From: Cryptomeria japonica
Taxonomy: Eukaryota > Streptophyta > Pinopsida > Cupressales > Cupressaceae
Direction: 5' to 3'
Assembly (NCBI RefSeq): GCF_030272615.1
Contig: NC_081408.1
Location: 403,489,389 to 403,553,388 of the forward strand
DNA length: 64,000 bases
The first letter of the stretch is position 1. Each line of letters begins with the position of its first letter. The notes under the pieces are model-generated. The model was not told the origin of the DNA. It was given only the letters and a program-made list of their open reading frames with translations, and searched no databases. The position numbers and the translations under genes were made by a program. Positions 1-11,483 of the stretch are shown in pieces.

Positions 1-1015
1 CTCTAGAATTTGCTTGGTGTGCAGACCACATATAGTTCTTTTGCTTAAGCCAACACTTCTCGGTACTGTGTCCAAATCTATTGCAGTTTTTACAAAACCC
101 TTTGAATTTTGCCTTCTGATAATTGTTAATAGACTTTGTCCTACATTGATTAGATGTGTGACCATATTTATTGCAATTGTAACAATAACCATTGGACTTA
201 GTGACATTCAGTTGCTTACCTTTTCTGATTTGGCACATGTTGGCAGTGTGACCTTGATTTCCACAGTAGTTGCAAATAGGCTTCTTTCTTTTGATGTTTT
301 TCTTGATTCCAGCTTTCTTTGATGATTCTCCTCTCTCGGTAGTATGGATTCCCTTCTCGGTAGAGTCTTTTCCTTTGTAACCAAGTCCTGCATCTTTGTT
401 GGTTCTTCTTGTATTTAGTTGCTCATCCAATATCTTTGATGCTTCATAACTCTTCTTTAGTGTTTCTTTGGATTTTATCTCTGTTTCAAGTTCATTGGTC
501 AACCTTGATACTTCAAGTTTCAATGCTTGATTCTCACCATCTTCCAGATTTGCTTCATGATGTGCATAACCTAGTTGATCTGACAGGTTTTGTTGAATTC
601 CAGTCATCCTTGTGATTTCATCATTCTTATCAGATACTAAGGCTTTAAGTTGTTGTTTCTCTCTTTCTAGATCTCTTACCTTATCCTCGGCTGTCCTTAA
701 TGCATCAAGATTTTCAGTCATCTGTGTGCTGAAATGTTCATGTTCTCTTTTCATTGCTTTTATTTGATTAGCCAGTGCTTTGTTCTTTTCTTTCAATACT
801 CCAATCATTTCTTCAGTCTCTTCAGACATACTGTTCTCAGATGATGTCTCAATTTGTTCCACTAACTCTTGAGAGTCCTGCAAATCATCAGATAATCATC
901 TTCTCACTTTCAGAGATTTTTGCATTTGCCTTTGCATGTCTACAATCACTTGATTAGCATGGTCCAGCTCTTCTTGCAAATACACAATCCTCCAAGATTG
1001 TTTATAGTCTTCCAT
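1..1015 (-). pseudogene. Gag of element K: long coiled coil followed by three CCHC zinc knuckles
   Basis: The minus-strand frame starts at an ATG (1013-1015) shortly after the PBS and runs to the window edge. About 240 residues rich in Glu, Lys, Leu and Gln with heptad-like spacing suggest a coiled coil. They are followed by a basic Lys/Thr-rich stretch and three zinc knuckles of the form CX2CX4HX4C at 233-274, 143-184 and 53-94. Such knuckles bind the element's RNA in Gag. There is one in-frame TGA at 896-898. I do not see the usual Copia capsid (UBN2-type) signature that element C shows. The same plan recurs in element M, so it is a lineage trait rather than damage. Confidence 0.8.
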
Positions 1016-1063
1016 TGATAAGATCTTTCTCTTTAGGCAGTTAAACCCTTTTCCAAGATTGAA

Positions 1064-1075
1064 GCTCTGATACCA
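1064..1075 (-). promoter_or_regulatory. Primer-binding site of K
   Basis: Minus-strand TGGTATCAGAGC, the standard plant Copia site complementary to the 3' end of initiator methionine tRNA, two bases inside the LTR end. Confidence 0.85.
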
Positions 1076-1077
1076 AT

Positions 1078-2215
1078 TGTTAGGCCCAATATGGAAAGCT
1101 AATGTACTGAGAGGGGAGGGGTGAATCAGTACTTCAAAACTTTTCTTCAACAATAACTTTACTGTTATGCATAAACCGAATAGTGCAGTAACATAATATA
1201 AAGCTAAAACAAATAGATAACAATCATACATGATTCACTCCATAACACATATATTTTGGTTACACATAAACTCTTGGTTAGAGAGAAAAACTGCGGTGGG
1301 GATGGCACTCACAACTTCACTAGTGCAATAATAAAGGTTGCTCGGTTAGAGCTACATGTTTAGCTATTTCTGATAGCTTACCCTGTTAGGAGTATCAAGA
1401 TTTGTTAGATCTACCTTGCTAAAGGATTTTACAACACTTAATCTAAATGCTGCACCTGGTTAGAGGCTTTACAATTTATAGACTTGATTAGAGTCTTTTA
1501 CCCTGTTAAAGGTTTCTCTTACAACTTCAAAATGTTACAATAAAATCTTTACAAATATCTGCAACTTTACATCTGAAATGTTATAGCAGATTATATGTGC
1601 TCAGAATAAGATTACCTTTCTTATAGCATACCTTGGTAACCTATATAGTAACTCGGTAAACCCTTCTATTTACTCTGTTCTTTGACTGTTCTCTGGAATC
1701 CTTCTCGGTGACCTCTGTGTCTCTGTAACAATCATAACACTTAGTGCTTTCACATGTCTTGCTTCATATATTTCTCTATCTTCCTTTCTGTCATGCTACA
1801 TGTATATATCTGTTCTTAATCCATGTTGTATAAATAGATCTCTTATGACGGTGATCCATTTATTGCTTCGATCTTACAAATATGTTTTATCGAATGAATA
1901 ACCATGCAAAATATTTCATTGGTTAGATGACCTCAAAATCATACACAATCTTTAAGTGCAATTACCAATGTGATAACAGTTAGATGTTCCTTGATCTTGT
2001 AACACGTTTCCATATGTATGTCCAGGTTTAATGAATCTGGTAACACATTTCACTCGGTGTATATGAACTCGGTGTGTCATCTTTTCTACTCGGTAGACAA
2101 CTCAGTGTATACTACACTCTGAGACTACTTTCTTCTATAACCGATTGGACTGTGCATACCGACTGAATATTCCGATAGAGATAACTGACCAAAGTATATA
2201 GAATAACTTTGAACA
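1078..2215 (-). repeat. 5' LTR of K (outer edge uncertain)
   Basis: The inner edge is clear: the plus strand starts TGTTAGG at 1078 next to the PBS. The outer edge is a guess at 2215, where the minus strand would begin TGTTC. No second copy lies in the window to fix it. It has no credible coding capacity. Confidence 0.5.
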
Positions 2216-2289
2216 TAAAACTAATGGCAACTTGATAAGTAGTAGCAAAAGACCCCTGATAAGGTGGCTGCTCCAAATATAGAACATGA

Positions 2290-3135
2290 TTGACTCAAAA
2301 GGTCATGCAAGGGGAGCAACCAAAGGTTCCTACAATATTAAAGCTTGATATTGTTGCTACAAACTATTCTACTAAGGTTGTCGTTCCTTTCAGCATATTG
2401 GAACAAATGAAAAGGGCCAGCCTTAATGTTTCCATGTGGGATGCCCTTGTTATCCCATCCCAGAGGGATCTACTTCAAGAGGTCCTAAAAGATTTCAATG
2501 TTGCAAAGGTTCCAAGCAAAGGTAGCAGCTCTTCCACTCCTACAAGATTGGTGCAGCCTTTGGAAGCAGAAAATCAAAAGATAATCAGTAAGCCTTCCCC
2601 CTTTTATCTATCATTAATCATAGGAGATAAACTTGTTCATAATTGTATGATAGATAGTGGGGTTAGTAGTTTGGTTATGCCTAATGAAGTAGCTGACCTC
2701 CTAGGTATCAAGTATGAGCCTATAAAAAGAGGGGTGGTGCAGCTTAATGGCACATCAATTCAAACTATGGGGGTCATTAAGGATTTAAGTCTAACCTTGC
2801 ATGCTTGCTTGGGTTGTAGTGTATTGCAAGACATCTCAATTATTGAACTCCTTGCTCACTTTTCTAGTTGCTTATTTAGGAAATTCACTACTAAGATAGG
2901 TGGGTAGCTATCTTTTGATTGGTTTCACATGTTATTTAGGACAAGGTATGGCACTAAAGTAACCATTAGGGATGAACTTATAGCTAATGATCATATAGAG
3001 CCCTATACCCCAAGTCCTTTTAACATGAATTGTACCCTCCATGAAGAGAAAGAAGAAATTTCAGTAAGAGAGCCTGGAACTCAATTGGAGGAAGTCCCTG
3101 ATTGCCTACTTGATGAGTTGGAAAATATATTTTAG
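2290..3135 (+). pseudogene. Retropepsin-like protease region of Gypsy element B
   Basis: The first frame (2290-2907) encodes about 205 residues. The catalytic aspartate lies in a CMIDSG motif (Asp at about residue 122), followed by hydrophobic SSLVMP, as in the pepsin-like aspartic proteases of Ty3/Gypsy polyproteins that cleave Gag-Pol. The upstream part resembles the linker usual in plant Gypsy elements. A second short frame (2929-3135) holds the acidic linker leading on towards the next domain. Stops and frame changes separate the pieces. Confidence 0.75.
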
Positions 3136-3157
3136 TTTGATTCCATAGAGAAGGCCA

Positions 3158-3736
3158 ATGAACGACCTTGGCACATATTGCATCCATGAGGAGGATGCCC
3201 CTATTCCCAAACTATATAAAGATAGAAGTGACATTCATGGATTGTGGGATATGTTCTTTGATGTCTCAAGAAACAAGAATGGCACAGGGGCTGGTGTACT
3301 TCTTATTTCTCCAAGAGGGGGGAAATATTACTTTTCATTCAGGCTTCATTTCTGCTACACAAATAATGTAGCCGATTATGAAGCTTTAATTTTGGGTCTC
3401 CAAATGACACAAAGAAGAGGGATCAAATCCTTAAAGGTGCATGGAGATAGTGAGTTGGTTGTTAATAAGATTAGTTCTCAGAGTATCACAAAGAACAATC
3501 TTCTCAAGTCCTACAAGCATGGAGAATGGGATCTAATTGAAGGATTTGAGGCCTTCAATATTTTTAATATCCCTAGAAATCAAAAAAAGCATGTTGATAT
3601 ATTAGAAATAATTTGTGCTCAACATGACATTCCATCTCATGTTGTAGCAGAGGAAGAACAACGTATCAGACTTGTGGTGAGACCTATAGTGCCTAATAAC
3701 CAAGTGAATTGGCAAGTCTTTGTTTCTAATCAGTAG
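3158..3736 (+). pseudogene. RNase H-like domain lying between protease and RT in element B
   Basis: A 192-residue frame with a second-type (RVT_3-like) RNase H pattern. An aspartate sits at residue 35 in FFDVS, followed by GTGAGVLL; a glutamate at residue 75 in DYEALILGL; and an aspartate at residue 97 in VHGDSELV. These match the D-E-D catalytic positions of the family. RNase H removes genomic RNA during reverse transcription. Plant Tat-lineage elements are known to carry an additional RNase H of this kind, but as I recall usually downstream of RT; here it is upstream. A separate, ordinary RNase H remnant follows RT. Confidence 0.7.
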
Positions 3737-4082
3737 ATTGTGAGCTTCCTACAAGATGAAGTGGAGTTCTCACACAAAAGGCAAAGAATGTTGTAGGACT
3801 AGTATGGAGATCAAATTATGTAGCTAAGCTCAAACAAGTTGCACCTTGGAAGGGATCTTCAACATTGATGATTAGATGAAAGGGAGAGCAATGAACCTAG
3901 CCGCAAAGAAGGAAGACTACAAACCAGTCCCTATATTTGATGGAAGAGCTCTCAACTTGGGAAAGGTATATTACCAAAGTGATTAAGGTACTTTTGTCAA
4001 TCTTTGTCAAGAGTATAATGATATTTTTTCTTTTACATATGAGGATCTAACAGAGTTTGACCCTAGCTTAGCTCAACATACC

Positions 4083-5525
4083 ATGGAATTAGATCCTAGT
4101 GCTAAGCCTGTTAGACAAAAGAAAAGACCTATAAACCCCAAAAATGAGCCTTTGATGAGGAAAGAGCTATCCAAGCTAATAGAATCTAGTATTATTTTTC
4201 CAATCAAGCATTCTTCTTGGGTAGCTAATCTTGTTCTAGTTAGGAAGAAGAATGAGGAAATCAAATTATGTGTAGACTTTAGGGACCTCAATAGAGTCTA
4301 CCTCAAAGATCATTATCCCCTCCCTTCTATGGAACAATTTTTAGCCAAAGTTAGTGGCTCAGAAATATTTTCATTCTTGGATGGATACTCAGGATATAAT
4401 CAGATCCTAGTATAGGAATCGGGCCAATTTAAGATTATATTTACTACTAAGTGGGGCACTTATGCCTATTGTAAAATTCCCTTTGGATTAACAAATGTAG
4501 GTGCCACTTTTCAAAGAGCCATGAATATGGCCTTTAAGGGATTATTAAAAGAATTTATACTTGTATATCTTGACGATATCACTGTATACTCCAAGAATGC
4601 AGTAGACCACTTTGCTCACCTTGAGATTGTATTAAAAAAGTGCAGACAATATGGTGTGTCTTTGAACCCCAACAAGTGTGTATTTTCCACTGATTAGGGA
4701 AAAATACTAGGACACATTGTATCCAAATAGAGGATGGACATAGACCCAGAGAGAGTGGAAACCATTTTGTCTCTTCCATTTCCACATCACAAGAAAGGAC
4801 TTCAAAGATTTATGGGAAGAGTCAACTTTGTTAGAAGGTTTATCCCAAACCTTGTAGCCTTGGTTAAGCCTCTCATAGCCATTCTTAAGAAGGATTTTCC
4901 CTTCAAATGGACCAAGGAAGGAAAGGAGGGCTTTGATAAGATCAAGTATGCCATTGCTTAGGCTCCTACCCTAGTAAATCCAAACTATGAGAGGGATTCC
5001 ATCCTCTAAACCTTGGGAGGAGAATCAAGTATATATGTTGTCCTAACATAGTTAAACCAGGATGATTTAGAGAAACCTATAGCCTTTTTTAGTGAAGGCT
5101 TAAAGGACTATGAGATTAGGTATAGCTATGTAGAGAAGCAAGTCATCACAATTGTGAGAGCATTGAAAAAGTTTAGACACATGCTCTCAAACAACAAGAT
5201 TTAAGTACTAGTCCCACATGCAAGCGTTAAATATTTCCTTCTCAATCCAGACATAGGTGAGAAGAGAGTTTAATGGATCACTAAGGTCATGGAATATGAC
5301 CTTGACATCAAGATTACCAGGTTAGTAAGGGGAAGAGGACTCTATGAGAATTTCAATTCATCTTTTGGAAAGGATTGAGAGGTCTCCCTCTTGCTACAGG
5401 AAGAAGAACAAATTGAAAATCAGGAAAATATGCAAACTAATTGGCTTGAGAACATGATTGCCTTCCTTAGGGATGACAACTATCCTCCTGATGTAGGAGC
5501 ATACCTAGTTTGTAGAAATCTTGCA
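4083..5525 (+). pseudogene. Reverse transcriptase and RNase H of Gypsy element B
   Basis: One reading frame carries the whole region, broken by in-frame stops but not by frameshifts. RT motifs in order: CVDFRDLNRV, FLDGYSGYNQI, a stop at 4413-4415, IPFGLTNVGATFQRAMN, and the catalytic YLDD at 4566-4577. The thumb and connection follow (GRVNFVRRFIPN). From about 4966 a degraded RNase H (PIAFFSEGLKDYE) has several stops. The end (5391-5525) is the linker that precedes integrase. RT copies the element RNA into DNA; this copy cannot function. Confidence 0.85.
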
Positions 5526-5539
5526 TCAACCAAAAATAT

Positions 5540-6199
5540 TTCTTTTTTGTTCTTGTTTTTGTTTTTAGTTTCAACATTTCTTTCTGTGTGTCCCAAATTT
5601 GGCTCACTGGAACCTGTGGAGTTAGATTTTACTTGAAAAATTGATCATCTTCCTTATTCCCAAACCTTGGAGCATTTGGATTGTTTTTTGGCAAGTTATC
5701 GCTATTGGTTTTCGAGACAGTTTCCTGTTATGGGTTGACAGTTTCTTGTTACCGGTTGCCTTGGCCTATTTGCATTGGTGATCTACTAGATCTCTTCCAT
5801 AGCTTGCAGAGCCCTAAGTGTTGATTTTGATGTTCCTTGTCATGTGGCTGACCTTTTTCCATCATCTAATCTCCATCCTTTGGATTTTCTGGAGGAACTT
5901 CCTTGGTGGAGGTTGACCTTGTTGGTTTTGCATGTTAGGTCTTGTTCTTCGGGTTTTAATCCCTCTTTGGGCTGACCAGATCCCCTTGGATCATATAAAT
6001 CATTGTAATAGAGCATTAGAATGTAACAAAGAAGTTATACTAAGCATAGAAGATAGATCTTAAGATTTGAGGTCCCGGTTGTGACCTATTTTGTACTTTG
6101 AGCATGTTTTAGCGGGCCTGTGAGTCTGTTTCTGTAACCCGGTTGTTACCGATTGATTGTAATCAGTTTTCATGTTATAATTTAATCCATTTTGCATTG
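5540..6199 (+). other. Unassigned non-coding stretch between the two halves of B
   Basis: AT-rich DNA with no credible coding frame. It contains repeated CCGGTTG-like words and a TATAAAT at about 5995. It may be the left part of another repeat into which A was inserted; its continuation would start at 20480. I could not find its ends or a duplication. Confidence 0.35.
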
Positions 6200-6204
6200 C
6201 CTCC

Positions 6205-9200
6205 TGTTGGTTCCCAAAAAATGGACGGGTTTACACTACCACTAGGAAGAGACCAAGCTAATTCCTCCAAATATCTATGGAGAGCCACCTCCAACTATCA
6301 ATATTCATCAGGCTTGGACCAACTTTAACAAGGACATAAAATCGTTCTACTCTTCGGGATATGCAGGACCTGGGAGGGTGATCCCTTCAGCGAATCTCCT
6401 ACTCTTTGCAGTGATACTCAAGAAGTCACTGAAAAAAAAATAGATTATCTCATAAAAGGACTCAATAGAAAGGGAGAATTCTCAAGGATGGAAAGTCCTT
6501 CAGTGATCCTCAACCTCAAGCTGGAGTATGAGAAGGGTGGGACAACTTTTTAGAAAAAACATAATACTTAACAAATGATATTTTGATATTTTAGAAGATT
6601 TGTTCTGAGAAATCACAAAGAAGATAAACCAGAAACCGAAAACCTAATGATATTTGCTAGCAAATACCATTTCCTTGTTCATTTGGGTTACAAAGTCTTT
6701 GAAAAACGTTACTGAAATCTGATAAAAACTCGTCTAATTGCATCTAGCCTTGAACAATATTACCTTACAATATTGTTCTTCTTACAATCCTTTACCTGAA
6801 CTGCTTATCAAATCCTCTTACAAGTCTTATTTCTCTATAATCTCATTCAAGCATTTTAATTAATCCCTTGGACTAAAGCATTGAATCAAAAATTACATAC
6901 ATCATAACAATGCAACAAACAAACAGAACCCTTGATCCCATTTGCTTAAAAGAAAATAAAATCTCACACATGAGAGTAAAGGTTAGGAAATATATTTGCA
7001 TTAATATCATAAGCTATCTTCTATCAGATAACACTCAACAAATTTGAGTACAGAATAAAACACTTGAAAAGGAAACTCACAACTATTCTATTACTTTTGC
7101 TCTACAAAATGACATTACAGTTCCTGCTATTTCCCATGACTCTCTAGAACTACCTGGAACCTACCCCTGCAAAATAGATATATTTTTACAGATATCCTTC
7201 TCAGAAAATTTGGAACCTTGACTAATGGCCTTGATTTCCCTTTTATAGAAAACAAGGGAGCGACAAGCTTCAGGCCAAAGACACTTGTCATCAAAACCAA
7301 TCCCTAGAGGCTATACACAATTCTATTACAAAATATTCCTTATCCACATGTTGGTGCCCATGATGAGGTGGAACCAAAATTTTCAACTGATTATCGGTAG
7401 AAACAAACACACTTGAGTCGTGCTCATATCACCCAGACACTTTCAGATAGACCCTTAGATGCCCAGTTTGCTCCATAGCATTTCTCTTCCTGAAAAGGAA
7501 AATAGACCCCGACATGAAATAAGACTTTCCCACCGAAATAGAGTAAAATCTCCAGCCTTTATGCCCTGGATAAGAGAAAATGGAAAGAGGAACTTGGGGA
7601 TAAATGTGATTTGTTGAGGAGGCATTGCAGCTTCCATGTTGCATACATGACTGGCTGCCAATCCTCACTCGAATAAATCCTTCTTTCAGCTCCCTGTGAG
7701 CTCCTTCTTGGAACACTCTGCCAACGAAATGCAGATTAAGAATAGAGGATATGTCCTGGGTGGATTTTATTGATAAGAAAAGGCTTTCACGCCCCCTCTA
7801 ACAATTCTCTTATCTTTCACAACCCCTCTAACAATGAGTGACCTCATACTAGAGAAAAAACATCTATCTAGTGTCACAAAATATGCCACGACTCCATACA
7901 TATTTCCGTTCAAACACCATCCTCTCACTGATGAAGAACTGTTCTTAGAAAAATGAAGAAGTTTGTATTTGTTCCTACCCATTCTATCATCTGCCTAAAG
8001 AATTTATAATCAATATTCCTTTCAATGTGGTGGTGCTAACCCATGTGAAGAATCATCATCTTGATATCTTCTGCTTGTCTTGTCAGCTATGGATTCTAGC
8101 AATCATGCCTACAACTCAAGTCACCACCATTTTCTAGGCCATCACTCCATTGCCACCTGCATGTGTTCACCTCACATGAATGATTTTATTTTGATCTTAT
8201 TCCTTTCTCAATGTACAGCCTCCTACTTTAGGATTTCTGTCAACAAGAAAATCTTTGAATTTATCAGAGAACTCATAATCCATCATATCAAAAACTGAAG
8301 CTTTTCTTGATCCTTTCACATCTCTGAGATATCATCTTTGACTGTCTAATCAATCCTGAGTCAACAAGTCAATATCTTGTTTATCCCATCTCTCCCGCAT
8401 GGGCTATGACAAATGCCTTCAAATATCCCTCTTAATTTCAAATTTGAAACTCAGCCACAAATCTTACCTAGCTTGGCAAATCTAACGGTCGTTGTTTATC
8501 GACGTAGCTTTGACCCTCCATCTATATCCATAGACCCACCAAGTCTTGAATAATCAGTGGCATATCATCTCTCAATTAGACTCTGTCATTGACGCCATCG
8601 TAAGTCTTCCTGGTCAGCCTGGGACACGTAGCATCATCTCGCGATGTCGTGGTCCATAACTTCCTTACAACTTCCATTGCGGGGATACGGGGGCCATCAG
8701 ATCTGTTTAAACTTTACTGCTTTGCACAATGCTGTTAACTCCTCCAGAATTAAAAATCAAGCACCTTTTACCTCAAGACATAAGATCGTCGTTCATTTTA
8801 AACATGTGCCAATTGATAGGACTATTAGTAAACTGACTTTTACTGCCTGAGAACCGGTAACAATGCTTCGACCAGTTATACTGCCAACCTTTTCAATTTC
8901 CGTTAAAAACACGTGGCACAATCTCACGATGTCGCAATCTTTATCATCCTTGCACTTTTGACCACAGGGAAATGCAAACCATTGGATTCATCCTGTCTTT
9001 AGCAACTCACCAAAATACTTAGGACTTTCAAACTTAGGAAAATTATTGGCACCGACACAAATATTTAAAAGGAAAAACTGGTTATAGGGAAAAATTTATG
9101 CACATGACTTAGGAGAAATCATATTTCATTAACCTGTTGACCACCACTTAATACTTAGGGAGTAAAATGGCCCCGTCCATGGTAAACAACCTTTGGTTTT

Positions 9201-9383
9201 AAGTGGGAAAAAGGTAACAATGCAATATATCAATACTAGGGTTTTCTTCACAAAACATAAGAAAGTTTGATAAAACCTAAACCCTAGACCTTGGATCACT
9301 TATAGAGGAAACAAATAAAACCAAAAAATCAATATTTGAGCTCAAATTTGAAAATTTAATGCAATCATTTTTCAAAGCTATCA
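6205..9383 (-). repeat. 3' LTR of A
   Basis: On the plus strand it begins TGTTGGTTCCC and ends GCTATCA. It matches 17343-20474 throughout with small indels. No coding capacity. It contains the shared U5 motif at 6349-6384. Confidence 0.9.
6349..6384 (-). promoter_or_regulatory. Shared U5 motif, copy in A 3' LTR
   Basis: Contains the core GGTCCTGCA followed by a variant of GAGCC-TAAAG, also found in the LTRs of D, E, F and J at a similar distance from the primer-site edge. Function unknown. Confidence 0.6.
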
Positions 9384-9402
9384 GTGGCTCTAGTTGGGGA
9401 TG
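9384..9402 (-). promoter_or_regulatory. 3'-terminal primer-site-like motif of A
   Basis: The plus strand reads GTGGCTCTAGTTGGGGATG directly next to the LTR. The corresponding positions in D and E carry the same motif. It occupies the place where a polypurine tract is expected. Confidence 0.6.
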
Positions 9403-9621
9403 CTCATTTCATAAGAATGAGATGAGAAACTAGAATCTTTGGGTGAAGCAGACCAACTGCAGGGGCAAACCAAAAAGAAATTACCTGGACAGGGTAACTT
9501 CAATAGAAAGGAAACTATACTACCAAAGAAAACCTAACTAATTCTCATGGATAACAACTACTGTAAGAAAAGTAGAACCTCAAAAATTATCCATGAACAG
9601 GCATTTCAAGAGGGATTTATT

Positions 9622-10150
9622 TATTGATTTTAAGGTAGTTCTCGTTAACCACAGGCAAACATCAAATCTGTTGCCTTCCCAACCATAGACAATAAGCTCT
9701 TATCATCACCCCCGAGCACACTACATTAATTTCTCACCATCAATTGATCTGGTTGTACATGAATTTGATCTACCTGATTATGATTGAACTTGCTATCTAA
9801 TCTCAGTTCCATAGAGGGAAGACCACATCCATATATATCCATTGAAAGGAGATATCCAAGAGTCAACTCTCATCAAGGAGGCACGACCTTCATGAAGCAT
9901 CGCATACCTTCAAATGAGGGGTGGCAAACTTTAACCAAAAGTCAGCCCCTTTGAAAAAAATCTAATAAGTCAAACTCGATAATGTATGTTTAATCATTAA
10001 ACCTAATAATGCATATGTGACTTAATAAAGATATTAAAGGATTAATACAAGTTGATAGATTCATCAAATGTGTAAGGCCAATAGGCCATTCACACATTTG
10101 ATCTTGCTGAGTTGGCTTGTAGGATTTCTACCGACGCTATATCATCAACA
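9622..10150 (-). repeat. 3' LTR of G
   Basis: Ends in ATCATCAACA on the plus strand. The left terminus reads TATTGATTTT where the other copy has TGTTGATTTT, so the terminal TG has mutated to TA. Confidence 0.85.
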
Positions 10151-10319
10151 CTCCCTCTTAGCTAGGGACGAATCCTTCTTAATCTCTACAAGTCACATCA
10201 CCTCATTGATGAATAACATAATGACTACACTCATGTGAATGAAAGAATCTTATCACCTCATCATGATGTTTGACCACAATGGCTACTCCTAGAGGGTGAA
10301 TACACACAAATGCTAAGTC

Positions 10320-11060
10320 ATGGAGTCTCTCACATGACATCCACCATACCTACTCACAGAGGGTGGAACAAGGGCAGGAACCTCAAACTTCTCTCATAGA
10401 GAAGAATGTACAACAAGGGTTGATACCTCAAACTTATCTCATAGAGAAGAATGCATAACAAGGGTTGACACCTCAAACTTCTCTCATAGAGAAGAATGCA
10501 TAACAAGGGCTAAAACCTCAAACTTCTCTCATAGAGAAGAATGCATATCCACCATGCCTACTCATAGAGGGTGGATCCACCATACCTACTTGCAGAGGGT
10601 GGAACAAGTGCTGGAACCTCAAACTTCTCTCACAGAGAAGAATGCACAAGGGATGATACCTCAAAATTCTCTCACAGAGAAGAATGCATAACAAGGACTG
10701 ATACCTCAAACTTCTCTCACAGAGAAGAATGCATAACAAGGACTGAAACCTCAAACTTCTCTCACAAAGAAGAATGCATCTCCACCATGCCTACTCGTAG
10801 AGGGTGGATCCACCACACCTACTTGCACAGGGTGGAACGAGGGCTTTCACCTCAAACTTCTCCTAGAGAAAAAGAACTCATTAATAAGGGATTGCACCTT
10901 GAACTTCTCTCTCACAAAGAAGAACTCATTAACAAGGGATTGCACCTCGAACTTCTCTCTCTCATAGAAGAACTCATTAACAAAGGCTTTCACCTCAAAT
11001 TTCTCCATCACAAAGAAAAATGTATTAACCAAATCTTCATGATGATGTGGCTCCCTTTGA
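10320..11060. repeat. Minisatellite inside G
   Basis: Imperfect units of roughly 40-55 bp share the words CCTCAAACTTCTCTC and GAGAAGAATGCAT. A higher-order copy is marked by the recurring ACCTACT and AGAGGGTGG words at about 10350, 10560-10600 and 10790-10830. The last units drift to AGAACTCATTAACAA. Open frames on both strands here are by-products of the repeat. Confidence 0.8.
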
Positions 11061-11247
11061 AGTTGAAATGATAGTCTCCCTTTGAAGCTAAAAAACAAGC
11101 TCCCTCTAAAGCAAATATCAACCTTTTGATCTCTTCATCCAAGGTTACTTCTAACGATATGTCAGAATCCCACCGAATGCTGATTATTCCTTTGCGAAGA
11201 AATGCAAGCAATCTTCCTACCTTGAATAGAGATTCATCAGTTCTTGA
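11008..11247 (-). other. Unrecognised coding-like tail following the SEC23 fragment in G
   Basis: The frame continues past the SEC23 similarity with about 80 residues including RLLAFLRKGIISIRWDSD and then ends near the minisatellite. I do not recognise it. It may be a third captured fragment or non-coding sequence read by chance. Confidence 0.3.
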
Positions 11248-11459
11248 ACCTTGGGTAGAGGGATCACCAATTAAAAGCATAATTCTGGCAATAATGCCAG
11301 GCACACAAGCCCCAACCAACCCTGTGGCCACGCTAAGAGCAATGTCAGTGCAACGTGCAGCTCTTGCATTTGTTTGTGCTGCCCACGGATCAATTTGCAA
11401 CTCTTCCAAAACCAAATTCAAGTGAATTCACATTGGGAAGCTAGCAACAAGAATCGAGC
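11248..11459 (-). pseudogene. SEC23: Fragment of SEC23 (COPII coat GTPase-activating subunit) captured in G
   Basis: The minus strand encodes FLLLASQCEFT, then after a 1-base frame change LVLEELQIDPW, CTDIALSVATGLVGACVPG and ARIMLLIGDPSTQG. These align in order with the conserved trunk region of plant SEC23 (FLLPAS-C-FT, LLEELQ-D-W, RCTG-A-SVA-GLLGAC-PGTGARI, IGGP-EGPG). SEC23 is the COPII coat subunit that activates SAR1 during vesicle budding from the ER. Only about 70 codons of a roughly 760-780-residue protein are present. Similarity stops abruptly after STQG. It sits in a transposon next to a PGI fragment, so it is a captured pseudogene fragment. Confidence 0.85.
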
Positions 11460-11483
11460 GATGCTCTGAGCAGAGAGGTCATC

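Larger units (their letters stand above)
1..2215 (-). mobile_element. Element K: 5' part of a Copia-type LTR retrotransposon, cut by the window edge
   Basis: Read on the minus strand it runs LTR, primer-binding site (PBS), Gag. The LTR ends in CCTAACA, two bases follow, and then the initiator-Met-tRNA type PBS TGGTATCAGAGC. The same arrangement, including a tract of the form TGATTCACCCC just inside the LTR end, occurs in element M, so the two are relatives. The rest of the element lies to the left of the window. No target-site duplication can be tested. Confidence 0.75.
2230..5540 (+). mobile_element. Element B, left part: decayed Ty3/Gypsy retrotransposon (protease, RNase H-like, RT, RNase H)
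   Basis: A run of Pol domains on the plus strand in the order protease, RNase H-like domain, reverse transcriptase, RNase H. The integrase of a similar element appears about 15 kb further right (20585-21750) after the insertion of A and other sequence. No Gag or 5' LTR is visible on the left; the element abuts K there. Many TAG and TGA codons and several frame changes show it is dead. Confidence 0.8.

Noticed and set aside
10518-11071. Open frames over the G minisatellite as proteins
   Set aside because: They are translations of a repeat whose unit happens to lack stops, on both strands.
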